NCBI GenBank assembly: GCA_900299555.1
Contig: OODV01000044.1
Location: forward strand, 1 to 49,099
Direction of reading: 5' to 3'
DNA: 49,099 nt
Source: an uncultured Endozoicomonas sp.
GTDB lineage: Bacteria > Pseudomonadota > Gammaproteobacteria > Pseudomonadales > Endozoicomonadaceae
Shown: piece after piece, positions 16,134 through 26,022 of the stretch
Layout: each line of letters opens with the position of its first letter
How positions within the stretch are numbered: position 1 is the first letter of the stretch
Translations under genes and position numbers: made by a program
The notes under the pieces: generated by a model
Told to the model about the DNA's origin: nothing
Database searches by the model: none
Seen by the model: only the letters and a program-made list of their open reading frames with translations

Positions 16134-18476
16134 ATGCAGAGTATCTCCCAGCGTATAGCTGAAGAGTTGGGTGCCAGACCTGAACAGGTCACCAGTGCTG
16201 TACAGCTGCTTGATGATGGATCTACGGTTCCTTTCATTGCCCGTTATCGTAAAGAGATCACCGGAGGCCTGGACGATACTCAGCTGAGAACGCTGGAAGA
16301 ACGTCTTCGCTATCTGCGAGAACTGGAAGAGCGTCGTGAAGCTATTCTGAAGAGTATTACAGAACAGGATAAGCTGACACCTGAACTGGAAAAAGATATC
16401 CGCTCTGCAGATACTAAAACCCGCCTGGAAGACCTTTACCTCCCTTATAAGCCCAAGCGTCGTACAAAGGCTCAGATTGCCCGTGAGGCGGGTTTGGAGC
16501 CTCTGGCAGATATGCTTTTCAATACGCCAGAAAAAGACCCTGAAGTTGAAGCCGCTGCCTTTGTCGATGCTGATAAGGGTGTTGAGGACACCAAGGCCGC
16601 TCTGGAAGGTGCCCGCTATATCCTGATGGAACGTTTCAGTGAAGATGCAGAGCTTCTGGGACAACTGCGTGAGCTGCTCTGGAATGAAGGTATTCTGAGC
16701 AGTCGCGGAGTTGAGGGTAAAGAAGAGGAAGGAGCCAAGTTCAGGGACTACTTTGAACATGATGAGCCTCTGAAAAGTGCTCCATCTCATCGTGCTCTGG
16801 CCATTTTCCGTGGTCGAAATGAAGGCGTATTGCAGGCTAACATCCGCCTTGCCAATGAGCCGGAAGACCGTCGTGAAACCCACCCCTGTGAGAAGCTGGT
16901 CGCTGATTTCTGGAAGGTTGAGCAGAAAGGCCGAGCAGCAGATGACTGGTTGAAAGATGTGGTTCGTTGGACCTGGCGGGTTAAGCTGCTTTCTCAGCTG
17001 GAAACAGAGCTAATGACCCGCATTCGCGAAAACTCTGAAGATGAGGCTATCAAGGTCTTTGCCAAGAACCTGAAAGATTTGCTGCTGGCTGCTCCGGCTG
17101 GCCTCAGACCAACCCTGGGTCTGGACCCAGGCTTGAGAACCGGTGTGAAGGTTGCCGTGGTTGATGGCACTGGCAAGCTGGTTGAATATACCACCATCTA
17201 TCCTCATGCTCCTCAGAAGAAATGGAAGGAAGCGCTTGGTACTCTGGCAACCCTCTGTCTGACTCATCAGGTAGAACTGGTCAGTATCGGTAATGGAACG
17301 GCATCTCGTGAGACTGATCGTCTGGCCGCCGAACTGATGCGCAGCTATCCAAAACTTGGGCTGACAAAAATTGTTGTCAGTGAAGCAGGTGCATCCGTGT
17401 ACTCGGCATCCGAACTGGCTGCCCGTGAATTTCCGGACCTGGATGTTTCTATCCGTGGGGCTGTATCCATTGCCCGTCGTTTGCAGGATCCTCTGGCAGA
17501 ACTAGTTAAGATTGAGCCGAAATCCATCGGTGTTGGCCAGTACCAGCATGATGTCAGCCAAGTCAATCTATCCCGCTCTCTGGAAGCGGTCGTTGAGGAC
17601 TGTGTAAACGCCGTAGGTGTTGATCTTAATACGGCTTCAAGTGCTTTGCTGTCTCGTGTATCAGGTCTTAACCGTACTCTGGCAGACAATATTGTTGCCT
17701 ATCGAAATGAGAACGGTGCCTTCAGAAGTCGTCAGGATCTGCAAAAAGTGACTCGCTTTGGCGCAAAAACCTTTGAACAGGCTGCTGGCTTCCTGCGGGT
17801 CATGAATGGTGATAATCCTCTGGACAGTTCTGCTGTGCACCCTGAGGCTTATCCTGTGGTTGAGAAAATTGCCAGTCAGTCAAGCCGCGATGTGCGAGCT
17901 CTGATCGGTGACTCTGCCTTCTTAAAAGGCCTGAATGCTGCGGAATTTACCGACGAAACATTTGGTCTGCCAACCGTTACTGACATTATCAGCGAGTTGG
18001 ATAAGCCTGGTCGTGACCCGCGTCCGGACTTCAAAGCCGCCGAGTTCAAGGATGGCATTGAAGATATTCGCGATCTGAAGCTGAATATGGAACTGGAAGG
18101 TGTGGTAACCAACGTCACTAACTTTGGTGCGTTTGTGGATGTCGGTGTGCATCAGGATGGCTTGGTACATATCTCTTCGTTGTCTGAAAACTTTGTGAAG
18201 GTTCCGAGCGAAGTGGTGAAGGCTGGAGATATTGTTAAGGTCAAAGTGATGGAAGTAGACGTCGCCCGTAAGCGAATTGGCCTCTCCATGCGAATGTCGG
18301 ATAAGGCCGAAGAGCGTGCAGAAGCTCGCCAGCAACCTCGACAGGAGCGCTCTGAAAAGCCTGCTGGTCGCAGCAAACCACAGAAAGCCAGTCAATCGAG
18401 CAACCGTGGTAAAAAGCAGGTCTCTGGAGCTACTTTTGCAGACTTGTTTGCCAATGCAAAGCAGTTACGCAAGTAG
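16134..18476 (+). CDS. tex: Tex family RNA-binding transcription accessory protein
   Basis: About 780 residues, the usual Tex length. Tex is a cytosolic nucleic-acid-binding protein related to Spt6. The order of domains is: an N-terminal helical HTH-like region ([12 protein letters not shown] to RYRKEITGG), a YqgF/RuvC-like fold (from about 325, [20 protein letters not shown]), helix-hairpin-helix elements (about 495-560, [17 protein letters not shown]-like), and a C-terminal S1 domain (about 652-722, [14 protein letters not shown]). A basic Lys/Arg/Ser-rich tail ends the protein. ATG 16134 gives the family-typical N terminus; an in-frame GTG at 16125 is less likely. It appears monocistronic with its own promoter and terminator. 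Confidence 0.97.
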   Translation: MQSISQRIAEELGARPEQVTSAVQLLDDGSTVPFIARYRKEITGGLDDTQLRTLEERLRYLRELEERREAILKSITEQDKLTPELEKDIRSADTKTRLEDLYLPYKPKRRTKAQIAREAGLEPLADMLFNTPEKDPEVEAAAFVDADKGVEDTKAALEGARYILMERFSEDAELLGQLRELLWNEGILSSRGVEGKEEEGAKFRDYFEHDEPLKSAPSHRALAIFRGRNEGVLQANIRLANEPEDRRETHPCEKLVADFWKVEQKGRAADDWLKDVVRWTWRVKLLSQLETELMTRIRENSEDEAIKVFAKNLKDLLLAAPAGLRPTLGLDPGLRTGVKVAVVDGTGKLVEYTTIYPHAPQKKWKEALGTLATLCLTHQVELVSIGNGTASRETDRLAAELMRSYPKLGLTKIVVSEAGASVYSASELAAREFPDLDVSIRGAVSIARRLQDPLAELVKIEPKSIGVGQYQHDVSQVNLSRSLEAVVEDCVNAVGVDLNTASSALLSRVSGLNRTLADNIVAYRNENGAFRSRQDLQKVTRFGAKTFEQAAGFLRVMNGDNPLDSSAVHPEAYPVVEKIASQSSRDVRALIGDSAFLKGLNAAEFTDETFGLPTVTDIISELDKPGRDPRPDFKAAEFKDGIEDIRDLKLNMELEGVVTNVTNFGAFVDVGVHQDGLVHISSLSENFVKVPSEVVKAGDIVKVKVMEVDVARKRIGLSMRMSDKAEERAEARQQPRQERSEKPAGRSKPQKASQSSNRGKKQVSGATFADLFANAKQLRK

Positions 18477-18540
18477 GTCTGATCGGTCGCGTTAATAATC
18501 ATGTAATAAGGCTATTAACGACAACGGTTGTTTGAGAAGC

Positions 18541-18577
18541 AAAAAGCCAGACAGAGCTTCATGTCTGGCTTTTTTTA
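18541..18577 (+). terminator. rho-independent terminator of tex
   Basis: AAAAAGCCAGACA pairs with TGTCTGGCTTTTT across an 8-base loop, ending in a T run. This is a strong, classical terminator. Confidence 0.9.
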
Positions 18578-18798
18578 GGGGATTTAGAAAAATCAGGCTG
18601 GTATCATATCGTTCGCTGTACGTGATCAGATGCTAAGCTGATTGCTATTTTATCAGGCTACTTATGGCTTTCTTACTAGTTTCCAGAGTCGGAAGCTTTG
18701 GCCGCGTTGTCATGGTCTTGGGCACAAACTGTTGCTTGCAATAACCGTGTTTATGAACAGGCTCTTAGACCTGTACTAATTACTATTGGATCTGTACC

Positions 18799-20376
18799 TT
18801 GGCTACTGAGTATCAGGATCGTCTGGAGCTTTTCCAGCCCAATGCTAACCATTCCGTTCTTCGTGGCATTTGCCACGGTATCGAACGTGAAAGTCTCAGG
18901 GTTACTTCAGATGCTCGTCTTTCCCAGAAGCTTCATCCTGAGAAACTGGGACGATCATTAACCCATCCCTACATTACCACCGATTATTCCGAGGCGTTGC
19001 TTGAATTTATAACGCCGGTACATTGCCGAATTGATGATACGCTTTCGTTCCTTGAGGAGCTTCATCAGTATACCTGTCAGCATATCGACGGAGAGCTGCT
19101 CTGGTCGGGTAGTATGCCCCCCTTGCTTGAAGGTGATGACAGCATTCCCATCGCGCAGTATGGAAGCTCCAATATCGGTTTAATGAAAACGGTTTATCGA
19201 GAAGGGCTCTGGCATCGTTATGGCAAGCCAATGCAGACTATTGCCGGTATTCACTATAACTTCTCTTTGCCTGAGGAGTTCTGGGACCTTTTACAACAAC
19301 ATTCAAATGAAGCAGGTTTTGAGTCTTGTGACTTCAGGTCAGCTGGCTATTTTTCACTTATTCGAAACTTTCTCCGTTACTCCTGGTTGCTGATGTATTT
19401 ATTCGGTGCTTCGCCGGTGGTTAGCAGAAGCTTCTTTGCTGATGGTGGTGAACAGTCAGGTTTACAAGCGCTTGATGGAGAGTCTCTATATCTTCCTTAT
19501 GCAACCTCATTGCGTATGAGCGATATGGGCTACAGTAATCATGCTCAATCCTCTTTGAGCATTTGCTATAACACGCTGGATGAGTATGTTGACAGTTTGT
19601 CCAAGGCTATCCGCACGCCTTACCCTCCTTATGAAGCCATTGGCCTGAAAAAAGAGGGAGAATACCTGCAGTTAAATACCAACCTTCTGCAAATAGAAAA
19701 TGAGTATTACAGCACTATTCGGCCAAAACGCATTGCTCGCTCTGGCGAAAAGCCAGTGACTGCTTTACGCAATGAGGGCGTAGAATATGTTGAAGTCCGT
19801 TGTCTGGATATCAACCCATTTGAACCGCTTGGGCTGAGTGAGGTGGATGCTCATTTCCTTGATGTCTTTCTGATGTATTGTTCACTGCAAAACGGGGCCT
19901 CTATCAATTCCAGCGAGTGCGTTGAAGTCAGTAATAACTTTAAAACAGCCGTAATGGAAGGTCGTCGACCAGGTATCGAGTTGACGCAGAAAGGTCAGCC
20001 CATTACGTTGACAAGCTGGGGCGTGCAGTTATTGGATGAAATGGCTCCGATTGCAGAGTTGTTAGATCAGGCGAATGGCTCATCCATGTTTATGGCAAGC
20101 CTGATTGCTCAAAAAGCAAAGCTGGATGATGTCTCTCTGACTCCTTCTGCTCAGTTGCTGAAGGCCATTGAAGCGGAGGGAGTTGGCTACATTGAGCTGA
20201 TGATGTCGTTGTCCGGGAAACACGCCAAAGGCTTCTCTGATCACAACCTGAGTGCTGAAAGAGTATCTTACTTTGAACAGGTTGCTCAGCGTTCTATTGC
20301 AGATCAGCTGGCAAGGGAAGGAAACGATAAAAAAGGCTTTGATGAATTCCTGCAAGATTATATGGCTGCAGATTAA
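18799..20376 (+). CDS. gshA: glutamate-cysteine ligase (type 1)
   Basis: 525 residues. It catalyses ATP-dependent formation of gamma-glutamylcysteine, the first step of glutathione synthesis, in the cytosol. The N-terminal signature CHGIERESLRV (about 25-35), followed by YITTDYSEALLEFITP, and later PPYEAIGLKKEGEYLQLN and VEYVEVRCLDINPF, are typical of proteobacterial GshA. No ATG precedes the conserved part in frame, so TTG 18799 is taken as the start, with a weak GGA upstream. A TTG start would be consistent with modest expression. Between tex and gshA, apart from the tex terminator, I see no gene. Confidence 0.96.
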   Translation: MATEYQDRLELFQPNANHSVLRGICHGIERESLRVTSDARLSQKLHPEKLGRSLTHPYITTDYSEALLEFITPVHCRIDDTLSFLEELHQYTCQHIDGELLWSGSMPPLLEGDDSIPIAQYGSSNIGLMKTVYREGLWHRYGKPMQTIAGIHYNFSLPEEFWDLLQQHSNEAGFESCDFRSAGYFSLIRNFLRYSWLLMYLFGASPVVSRSFFADGGEQSGLQALDGESLYLPYATSLRMSDMGYSNHAQSSLSICYNTLDEYVDSLSKAIRTPYPPYEAIGLKKEGEYLQLNTNLLQIENEYYSTIRPKRIARSGEKPVTALRNEGVEYVEVRCLDINPFEPLGLSEVDAHFLDVFLMYCSLQNGASINSSECVEVSNNFKTAVMEGRRPGIELTQKGQPITLTSWGVQLLDEMAPIAELLDQANGSSMFMASLIAQKAKLDDVSLTPSAQLLKAIEAEGVGYIELMMSLSGKHAKGFSDHNLSAERVSYFEQVAQRSIADQLAREGNDKKGFDEFLQDYMAAD

Positions 20377-20834
20377 CTGTATTGCAGAGATTCATTTTAC
20401 ACATGGAGGCTGGCAGCTATCGCAATAGATAAGAAAAAGGATTTTCTATCTATGCAGTGTCATTAATATAAATGATCAGGTTTTTTGATTGGAATGAACC
20501 TGTTTTTAATTAATGTGGGCCACTTAATGACAAAATCTCAGAAAATAAAGAGTTTGTTAGTACTTGGATCAGGTTATTAAAATAATAATTTTTAATTAAA
20601 CTGTGTTTTTTTAGGTTAAAAAATTGTTATTTATTCGAGAAAATACCCTGAAGCCATTGAATTCATGATGATCTTGGAAAGCTTGCATTTTAAATGATGT
20701 TGTGTTTTAGGAAAATAAACGCTTGCCGCAAAAAATTCACTGTCATAACCTAGCATCTGAGCTGTCTGACATAGGCGCTTACGAGGTCCCATTCACGCAG
20801 AAGATATCTAATTGTTAAAGAGGAACTGACTATC
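20377..20834. other. AT-rich intergenic region upstream of rsd/algQ
   Basis: 458 bp with no open frame worth calling. It is strongly AT-rich from 20530 to 20640 and should hold the promoter of rsd/algQ. No unique -10/-35 pair stands out, and no terminator for gshA is visible. Confidence 0.5.
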
Positions 20835-21311
20835 ATGCTGGAGGGTTGCCAAACGGCCAAAGAACGTTGGGGAGGTGTTTCAGAAATTATTGATCGCTGG
20901 CTCAATGAACGTCAGGAGCTGATCGTCCTTTACTGCTCCATCAATGGAATGGATCAATTTGATGATGACAAGCGCCCGGTGGCAAGTAAGTTGAAAGAGT
21001 TGTGCCAGATTTTAGTGGATTATGCATCAGCTGGTCATTTCGAGGTCTATGAGCAGTTGATTCAGGAGGCTTGGGAATTTAATGATGGTGGGATTGAGCT
21101 GGCCCATGCAATGCTGCCAAAGCTTGAAGAGAATACTTCAAGGTGTTTGAAGTTCAATGATAGCTGCGAATCAATCAGTTCTCTCCAGGCGCTTCAGGAT
21201 GCAGTATCAGAATTGGGTGAAACACTGGAGGAGCGTTTCAGCCTTGAAGATAAAATGATTGAAATTCTGCATGAGTCCCATCGAGAGAAGCTGATTGACT
21301 ATGATGTTTGA
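20835..21311 (+). CDS. algQ: Rsd/AlgQ family anti-sigma-70 regulator
   Basis: 158 residues. The N terminus MLEGCQTAKERWGGV and the WLNERQELIVLYC segment match the Rsd/AlgQ family. Rsd binds region 4 of sigma-70 in stationary phase, and in Pseudomonas AlgQ also acts on alginate and siderophore genes. It is a helical cytosolic protein of normal length. An AGGA ribosome-binding site sits 10 bases before the ATG. As I recall it, Pseudomonas has the same local order (algQ, FKBP isomerase, algP, ABC-F ATPase), and that supports the identity. Whether alginate is a target here is unknown. Confidence 0.93.
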   Translation: MLEGCQTAKERWGGVSEIIDRWLNERQELIVLYCSINGMDQFDDDKRPVASKLKELCQILVDYASAGHFEVYEQLIQEAWEFNDGGIELAHAMLPKLEENTSRCLKFNDSCESISSLQALQDAVSELGETLEERFSLEDKMIEILHESHREKLIDYDV

Positions 21312-21318
21312 GCTATAT

Positions 21319-21361
21319 GAGGGCAGGCTCTGTTTTATTTTTAACGCTGTAGTCTGTCCTC
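21319..21361. terminator. bidirectional terminator between algQ and FKBP gene
   Basis: GAGGGCAG (21319-21326) pairs with CTGTCCTC (21354-21361), with one G-T wobble and a T-rich interior. It lies exactly between the two convergent stop codons. Confidence 0.5.
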
Positions 21362-21370
21362 TTGTTTGAT

Positions 21371-22054
21371 TTAGCTGCTTTTGTTTACATCTTTGAGTTC
21401 TACCTTGAAAATAATTGCTTCATTGGGACCGATGATTCCCGGAATTCCGTTGGAGCCATAAGCCAGATTTGGAGGAATAAACAGCTCCCAGGTTGAGCCT
21501 TCAGGCATTTTCTGTATTCCCTCTGTCCAGCCCGCAATTACACGGTTTAACTGAAAAGTTGCGGGCTTACTTCGTGTATATGAACTCTCGAATAGGGTTC
21601 CATCTATTAGCCGGCCTTCATAATGAACGGTTATGTGGTCAGTAATGGATGGTCTGATGCCACTGCCTTTGGTAAGGATTCGGTATTGAAGACCGCTTTC
21701 TAATACTACGATACCTGGTTTTTTACTGTTTTCTGCCAGAAACAGCTGGCTTTTTACGAGCCCCTTCTGAGCTGCTTTTTGATAGTTAATCTGATTCAGG
21801 CTCTGTTTTTTAACTTGAGCCAAATCTATAAAGTATGAGACCTGGTCCTGCGATAGCTGAAGGTTATGGTTGCCAAGATTATCCTCAACCCCTTGAATAA
21901 AGGCATCAACATTGATCCCTTCAAATTGTTTAAGCTGTTCTGCCATTGATAGCCCAAGGCTATAACTTAATTTGTCGCCTTCTGTCTCCAAGGCGGCAAA
22001 TGAGCATAGGGAGTAAGAGAGCAGGGTAACGCTGGCAAGCGCTTTTAATCTCAT
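21371..22054 (-). CDS. FKBP-type peptidyl-prolyl isomerase (Mip/FklB-like), exported
   Basis: 227 residues. The N-terminal signal peptide MRLKALASVTLLSYSLCSFA has probable cleavage after SFA, so it is periplasmic or surface-linked. An N-terminal dimerisation domain (LSYSLGLSMAEQLKQF, about 29-44) and a long linker helix precede the C-terminal FKBP domain (about 120-225), which has VHYEGRLIDGTLFESS and ELFIPPNLAYGSNG. This is the Mip/FkpA/FklB architecture. Mip proteins assist folding and can promote intracellular survival of pathogens. A role in host association here is speculative. It is convergent with algQ. Confidence 0.95.
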   Translation of the reverse strand: MRLKALASVTLLSYSLCSFAALETEGDKLSYSLGLSMAEQLKQFEGINVDAFIQGVEDNLGNHNLQLSQDQVSYFIDLAQVKKQSLNQINYQKAAQKGLVKSQLFLAENSKKPGIVVLESGLQYRILTKGSGIRPSITDHITVHYEGRLIDGTLFESSYTRSKPATFQLNRVIAGWTEGIQKMPEGSTWELFIPPNLAYGSNGIPGIIGPNEAIIFKVELKDVNKSS

Positions 22055-22400
22055 AAATACACTCTTTCTGATGATTTTTTATGCTGTTTTTCACTACAGC
22101 GGGCTCTGAGGCCTATCATTTAGTAAACCTGTTTTATTGGCAAGCTCAGTTTAACGCTATGGAATAAAAATATGCTTTGTTTAAAGTAATTTTCATGAAA
22201 AATAAACGTCTTGTTGTTTATATTTTTAAAGATAAATATAAAAAAATATCAAAAAAAACAGACTAAAAGCTAAAAAATAATTTGCAGATGACGAATAAGC
22301 ACTCTATGTTGGAATTAAAACTGGGTATAAATTATTCGGTTTTTATTGCGATGTACTAACTACTAGTAGATTGGTTAAATTAAAAACGAGGGACGACCCA
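22055..22400. other. AT-rich divergent region, FKBP gene / algP-like gene
   Basis: 346 bp of very AT-rich sequence (especially 22190-22280) holding the promoters of the divergent FKBP and histone-like genes. No gene is seen. The AT tract could be a binding site for nucleoid proteins. Confidence 0.5.
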
Positions 22401-22940
22401 ATGCCTGCAACAAGGAAGACTGCAGTCAAAGAAAGTGCTAAGAAAGCACCTGTTAAAAAGGCTCCTGCTAAAAAAACTTCTGCCAAGAAGACCGTTAAAA
22501 AGGTCGACATGGTGAAAAAGTGGGAAAAAGAAATCGATGCGCTGAAGAAAAAGCTTGAGAAAGCTAAAGAAGCGCTGAAAAAAGCAAAAGCTAGTGCAAA
22601 GAAAGCTGCAGCTAAGAAACCAGCAGCTAAAAAAGCGACTACCAAGAAAAAGGTCGTGGCCAAGAAGAAGACTACTGTAAATAAAGCTACCGTCAAAAAA
22701 ACGGCAGCTAAGAAAAAGACAGTAGCAAAAAAGAAAGTTGCAGCTAAGAAAAAGGCTCCTGCAAAGAAGGTAGTGGCTAAGAAAAAGCCAGCTGCCAAGA
22801 AAAAAGTTGCAGCTAAGAAAAAAGCACCAGCAAGAAAAGCAGTTGCCAAGAAAAAGCCAGCAGCTAAAAAGAAAGTAGCGGCTAAGAAGGCTCCTGCCAG
22901 AAAAGCAGCAGCAAGAAAGTCTCCAGCTAAAAAGAAGTAA
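22401..22940 (+). CDS. algP: AlgP-like histone H1-type Lys/Ala/Pro-rich DNA-binding protein
   Basis: 179 residues from ATG 22401, preceded by GAGGGA at good spacing; an in-frame TTG at 22371 is rejected. A short coiled-coil segment (about 37-65, WEKEIDALKKKLEKAKEAL) is followed by a long run of degenerate AAKK, APAKK and AxKKK repeats. This composition is like eukaryotic histone H1 tails and Pseudomonas AlgP/AlgR3, which bind DNA and influence alginate gene expression. The synteny with algQ supports the name. Such repeats slip easily, so length variation between strains is expected. Confidence 0.9.
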   Translation: MPATRKTAVKESAKKAPVKKAPAKKTSAKKTVKKVDMVKKWEKEIDALKKKLEKAKEALKKAKASAKKAAAKKPAAKKATTKKKVVAKKKTTVNKATVKKTAAKKKTVAKKKVAAKKKAPAKKVVAKKKPAAKKKVAAKKKAPARKAVAKKKPAAKKKVAAKKAPARKAAARKSPAKKK

Positions 22941-22965
22941 GTTAGCTGGTCATTTGATGCTTGAA

Positions 22966-23000
22966 AAGGGGGAATAATTCTATTCCCCCTTATTATTTTT
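22966..23000 (+). terminator. rho-independent terminator of algP-like gene
   Basis: AAGGGGGAATA pairs with TATTCCCCCTT around a 4-base loop and is followed by TATTATTTTT. The stem of 11 perfect pairs makes this strong. Confidence 0.9.
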
Positions 23001-23067
23001 ACACCTTCTATCTTTTCCCTTCTAAAGATATTCGATTTCACTGGGCTTGCTACATATAATGCCCGAC

Positions 23068-24981
23068 ATGATCACATTGAATTCCATCAGCCTTTTAAGG
23101 TCTGGCAAACTCCTGTTGGAGAATGCATCTACAACCATCCATTCTGGCCAGCATTTTGGCCTGGTCGGTGCCAATGGGTGTGGCAAATCAAGCCTGCTTG
23201 CTTTGTTGACTGGAGACTTACACCCGGATAAGGGTGAGCTTTCGTTCGATAAGGGGCGTGGGCTGGCACATATGGCTCAGGAGATTGATGCCCTTGACCG
23301 GAATGCCGTGGACTACGTATTGGATGGTGACATTGAACTCCGTCGAATACAGCAGAGTATTTTTGACGCCGAAGCGTCCGGTGCACATGAAAAGCTGGCA
23401 GATTTACATGAGCAGTTACTGAGAGCTGATGGTTATACTGCCCGCTCACGGGCAGAACAACTATTACATGGGCTTGGCTTTCATCATGATGTGCTGAAAA
23501 AGAATGTCAGAGACTTTTCCGGAGGATGGCGAATGCGCTTGAATCTGGCAAAGACGCTTATGTGTCCATCGGACATCCTGTTGCTCGATGAACCAACCAA
23601 CCATCTTGATTTGGATGCCATTGTCTGGCTTGAAAGTTTTCTAAAACGATACCCCGGAACTCTGTTAGTGATTTCACATGACCGGGATTTTCTGGATGCT
23701 ATTACTGATCACATACTTCATATAGAACATCAGACGTTGTTTCAGTACCGTGGCAACTACTCGGCTTTTGAGCGTACACGGGCAGAAAGGCTTCAGCAAC
23801 AGCAGGCAGCGTATGATAAACAGCAAAAGCTGCGGGCACATATGGAGAAGTTTGTTGAGCGATTCAGGGCTAAGGCAACAAAAGCAAAGCAAGCTCAGAG
23901 TCGTCTGAAGGCGCTGGCAAGATTGGAGGATATTTCTGCTGCCCACGTAGATTCTCCATTCTCATTTGTTTTTCCACAAGCAAATAAAATGTCATCCCCT
24001 TTATTGGTTTTGGATAAAGCGGAGCTGGGTTATGGAGGCAAGCCATTATTAACATTGAACCTCAACATTCAGCCTGGTAGCCGTATAGGCTTGCTAGGAG
24101 CGAATGGAGCCGGTAAATCCACCCTGATTCGAGCCCTTGCGGGAGAGTTGCCGCTTATCTCCGGCCAGGTCCACCAGGGAGAACATTTGAGTATTGGCTA
24201 CTTTGCTCAGCATCAGCTGGAAAGTCTGGACTTTAATGCCAGTCCTTTACTTCACTTGCAACGCCTGTCTCCTGATGCCAGAGAGCAGGAACTGAGAAAT
24301 TTCCTTGGAGGGTTTGGGTTTTATGGTGATAAGGCGCTTGAAACCATTCAAGGCTTTTCTGGCGGTGAAAAAGCAAGATTGGCGTTGGCTATCATTGGCT
24401 GGCAAAAACCCAACCTGCTGCTGTTAGATGAGCCTACTAACCATCTTGATCTGGATATGCGCCTTGCGTTAACCATGGCATTGCAGTCATTTGAGGGTGC
24501 TATGATCCTGGTTTCCCATGATCGGAATTTGATTCGCAGCACGACAGATGAACTTTACCTGGTTCATGATGGCCGAGTTGACGAATATATCGGCGATCTT
24601 GATGATTACAGTCAATGGTTGGTTCAGTTGCGCAGCAAGGAGCGTAATGAGCAGCGTGAGGATAAAAACGAAGAAAAGGGCGAGGTGGTCAGCTCTGCCC
24701 AGCAGAAAAAAGAGATAAGACGTCTTGAGGCTGAAAGACGAAAAGCATTGCGTCCCCTTAAGCAAAAAGCAGAAAAACTCGAAAGTCAGCTTGAAGAGCT
24801 GCAATCTTCTCTGGCTGATGTGGATGAGCTTCTTTCTGCACCCTCAATCTATGAAGAAGCAGCGAAGGAACAGTTAAAAGAGTATCTGGTCAGGCAGACG
24901 GAGCTTAAACGTCAGATTGCTGAAGTTGAAGAAGCCTGGATGGAAGCTCTGGAAGCCATCGAAAACGCCGAAATTATGTAA
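23068..24981 (+). CDS. yheS: YheS-type ABC-F ATPase
   Basis: About 637 residues from ATG 23068; earlier in-frame ATGs at 23047 and 23059 add a few atypical residues. Two ABC domains are present: GANGCGKSS (34-42), FSGGWRMRL (about 149-157) and LLLDEPTNHLDLD (about 170) in the first; GANGAGKST (about 343), FSGGEKARL (about 429) and LLLDEPTNHLDLD (about 450) in the second. A Lys/Arg-rich linker with RFRAKATKAKQAQSR lies between them, and a C-terminal coiled coil (about 530-637) follows. There are no membrane segments. ABC-F proteins act on ribosomes as translation factors. The gene order matches algP followed by a YheS-like ATPase, as I recall from Pseudomonas. Confidence 0.95.
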   Translation: MITLNSISLLRSGKLLLENASTTIHSGQHFGLVGANGCGKSSLLALLTGDLHPDKGELSFDKGRGLAHMAQEIDALDRNAVDYVLDGDIELRRIQQSIFDAEASGAHEKLADLHEQLLRADGYTARSRAEQLLHGLGFHHDVLKKNVRDFSGGWRMRLNLAKTLMCPSDILLLDEPTNHLDLDAIVWLESFLKRYPGTLLVISHDRDFLDAITDHILHIEHQTLFQYRGNYSAFERTRAERLQQQQAAYDKQQKLRAHMEKFVERFRAKATKAKQAQSRLKALARLEDISAAHVDSPFSFVFPQANKMSSPLLVLDKAELGYGGKPLLTLNLNIQPGSRIGLLGANGAGKSTLIRALAGELPLISGQVHQGEHLSIGYFAQHQLESLDFNASPLLHLQRLSPDAREQELRNFLGGFGFYGDKALETIQGFSGGEKARLALAIIGWQKPNLLLLDEPTNHLDLDMRLALTMALQSFEGAMILVSHDRNLIRSTTDELYLVHDGRVDEYIGDLDDYSQWLVQLRSKERNEQREDKNEEKGEVVSSAQQKKEIRRLEAERRKALRPLKQKAEKLESQLEELQSSLADVDELLSAPSIYEEAAKEQLKEYLVRQTELKRQIAEVEEAWMEALEAIENAEIM

Positions 24982-24998
24982 CCATTTTATAAAATTGC

Positions 24999-25026
24999 GG
25001 GGCAAGGATGCCCCACAGTTTTTTCA
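24999..25026. terminator. terminator of ABC-F gene, near convergent small gene
   Basis: GGGGCA (24999-25004) and TGCCCC (25009-25014) form a tight stem with an AGGA loop, followed by ACAGTTTTTT. It likely ends ABC-F transcription and may also serve the opposing gene. Confidence 0.75.
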
Positions 25027-25033
25027 GCAACTC

Positions 25034-25270
25034 TTAAGCGACAGCTTCCTGCTCAGTGGCTTCTTCTTCCTCAGTAACAATATCCAGTTTGCCTAAAAGC
25101 GCAGTTACGCGCTCACCCCAAGCAGTGAGTTCCTGCTTGAGCTGAATATTCTCTTCTTCGAGACGTGTATTAGCAGACCTGAGGTCTTCTACTTCCATTC
25201 TTGACAGCTCCAGTTTATCAATCAGGTTCTGGAGTCTTGATTCAAGCTGGCCTAGGGATTCAATAGACAT
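25034..25270 (-). CDS. small coiled-coil protein (TIGR02449-like, ZapB-resembling)
   Basis: 78 residues, almost entirely one coiled coil (LGQLESRLQNLIDKLELSRM, then LRSANTRLEEENIQLKQEL) with an acidic Glu-rich tail. This fits the TIGR02449 family found near zapA in Pseudomonas and resembling ZapB. ZapB assists Z-ring assembly in E. coli. No zapA gene is seen beside it here, so the cell-division link is by analogy only. It is convergent with the ABC-F gene. Confidence 0.8.
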   Translation of the reverse strand: MSIESLGQLESRLQNLIDKLELSRMEVEDLRSANTRLEEENIQLKQELTAWGERVTALLGKLDIVTEEEEATEQEAVA

Positions 25271-25566
25271 AACGACATTTGCACCGAGAGGTCTGAGAAA
25301 AGTATTTAATAGTTTGCACTATTGCGGGGAGTTACGATAGCACGTTTTTATCTGAAGAGTTTACTGTCATTAAGAATACTTGAGTAAAGCCTGACTATAC
25401 TAGTTTTAATTCAAGATAATCGTTGAATTTATCTGCATCGGTACGGTGTATTTAAAGCAGAGTAATCTGTTGCCTTGCGGGTTCTTCCCAGTGGTGCTTT
25501 TTCATTACAGAAAAACTCACCAAAGGAAGAAAAGTACCCAGAAGCAAATTGCTTCGGGAGTTCCAG
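25271..25566. other. intergenic region upstream of the 73-residue gene
   Basis: 296 bp. In Pseudomonas the 6S RNA gene lies near the zapA/TIGR02449 pair, so I looked for it here and saw no match to its conserved bulge. No gene or clear promoter pair is visible. The TTGAG and TATACT boxes near 25379-25400 have wrong spacing. Confidence 0.4.
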
Positions 25567-25788
25567 ATGAGCAAGACCTTTCAGCCCTGCGCCAGAATTA
25601 TTTCAGCCTTGAATGTTGAGGATGAGGCGATTCGGGCTTTCTATACCTCCCTGATTAACAATCAAAGTGTTGATGAATACATTAATGAACGACACCTGCA
25701 TTTCTGCTCACGACAGATTGAAGGCTTCTTTCTAAGTCATGTTCTGGCGTTGACTGAATTGGCTCTGGAGTTGCACGTTGTCAGATAA
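25567..25788 (+). CDS. small hypothetical protein, 73 residues
   Basis: 73 residues from ATG 25567 with GGGAG just upstream; a TTG at 25549 is not preferred. It is mostly helical, with two cysteines, and contains YTSLINNQSVDEYINERHL and a hydrophobic C-terminal helix GFFLSHVLALTELALEL. No known domain. It lies between the coiled-coil gene and metX and probably has its own promoter. Its reality rests on the ribosome-binding site and a normal composition. Confidence 0.5.
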   Translation: MSKTFQPCARIISALNVEDEAIRAFYTSLINNQSVDEYINERHLHFCSRQIEGFFLSHVLALTELALELHVVR

Positions 25789-26022
25789 TCCCCGCAGGAT
25801 AAGCTGACAAGAAAAAACGAAGCAGATAAACTGCCTGCAATTTCCGGTTCTCTCTTTGCCTGTATGAGGGAGTTTTCCTTTAACGATTAATAACAAGCCT
25901 GAATGGTCATGATTGAAGCAGTCCAGAGCTAAGGTAAAGTTCTGTTGAACTCCACCCTGTCAGAGTGGAGAAGACCTACCTATACGGTAGTTTCATGGCT
26001 AAAAAAGCGAAACAGGAAGTTT

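Noticed and set aside
22401-22940. possible CRISPR-like repetition
   Set aside because: The repeats are coding, degenerate and without unique spacers; they encode the AlgP-like tail.
22343-23041. 232-codon minus-strand frame of Phe/Ala/Leu repeats
   Set aside because: It is the antisense of the Lys/Ala-rich AlgP-like gene; the hydrophobic repeats are the complement of AAG and GCT codons.
25271-25566. possible 6S RNA gene, as near zapA in Pseudomonas
   Set aside because: No recognisable 6S conserved arms or central bulge.
25945-26022. N-terminal extension of metX
   Set aside because: The added 26 residues are basic and unlike MetX; ATG 26023 has the ribosome-binding site and the family start.
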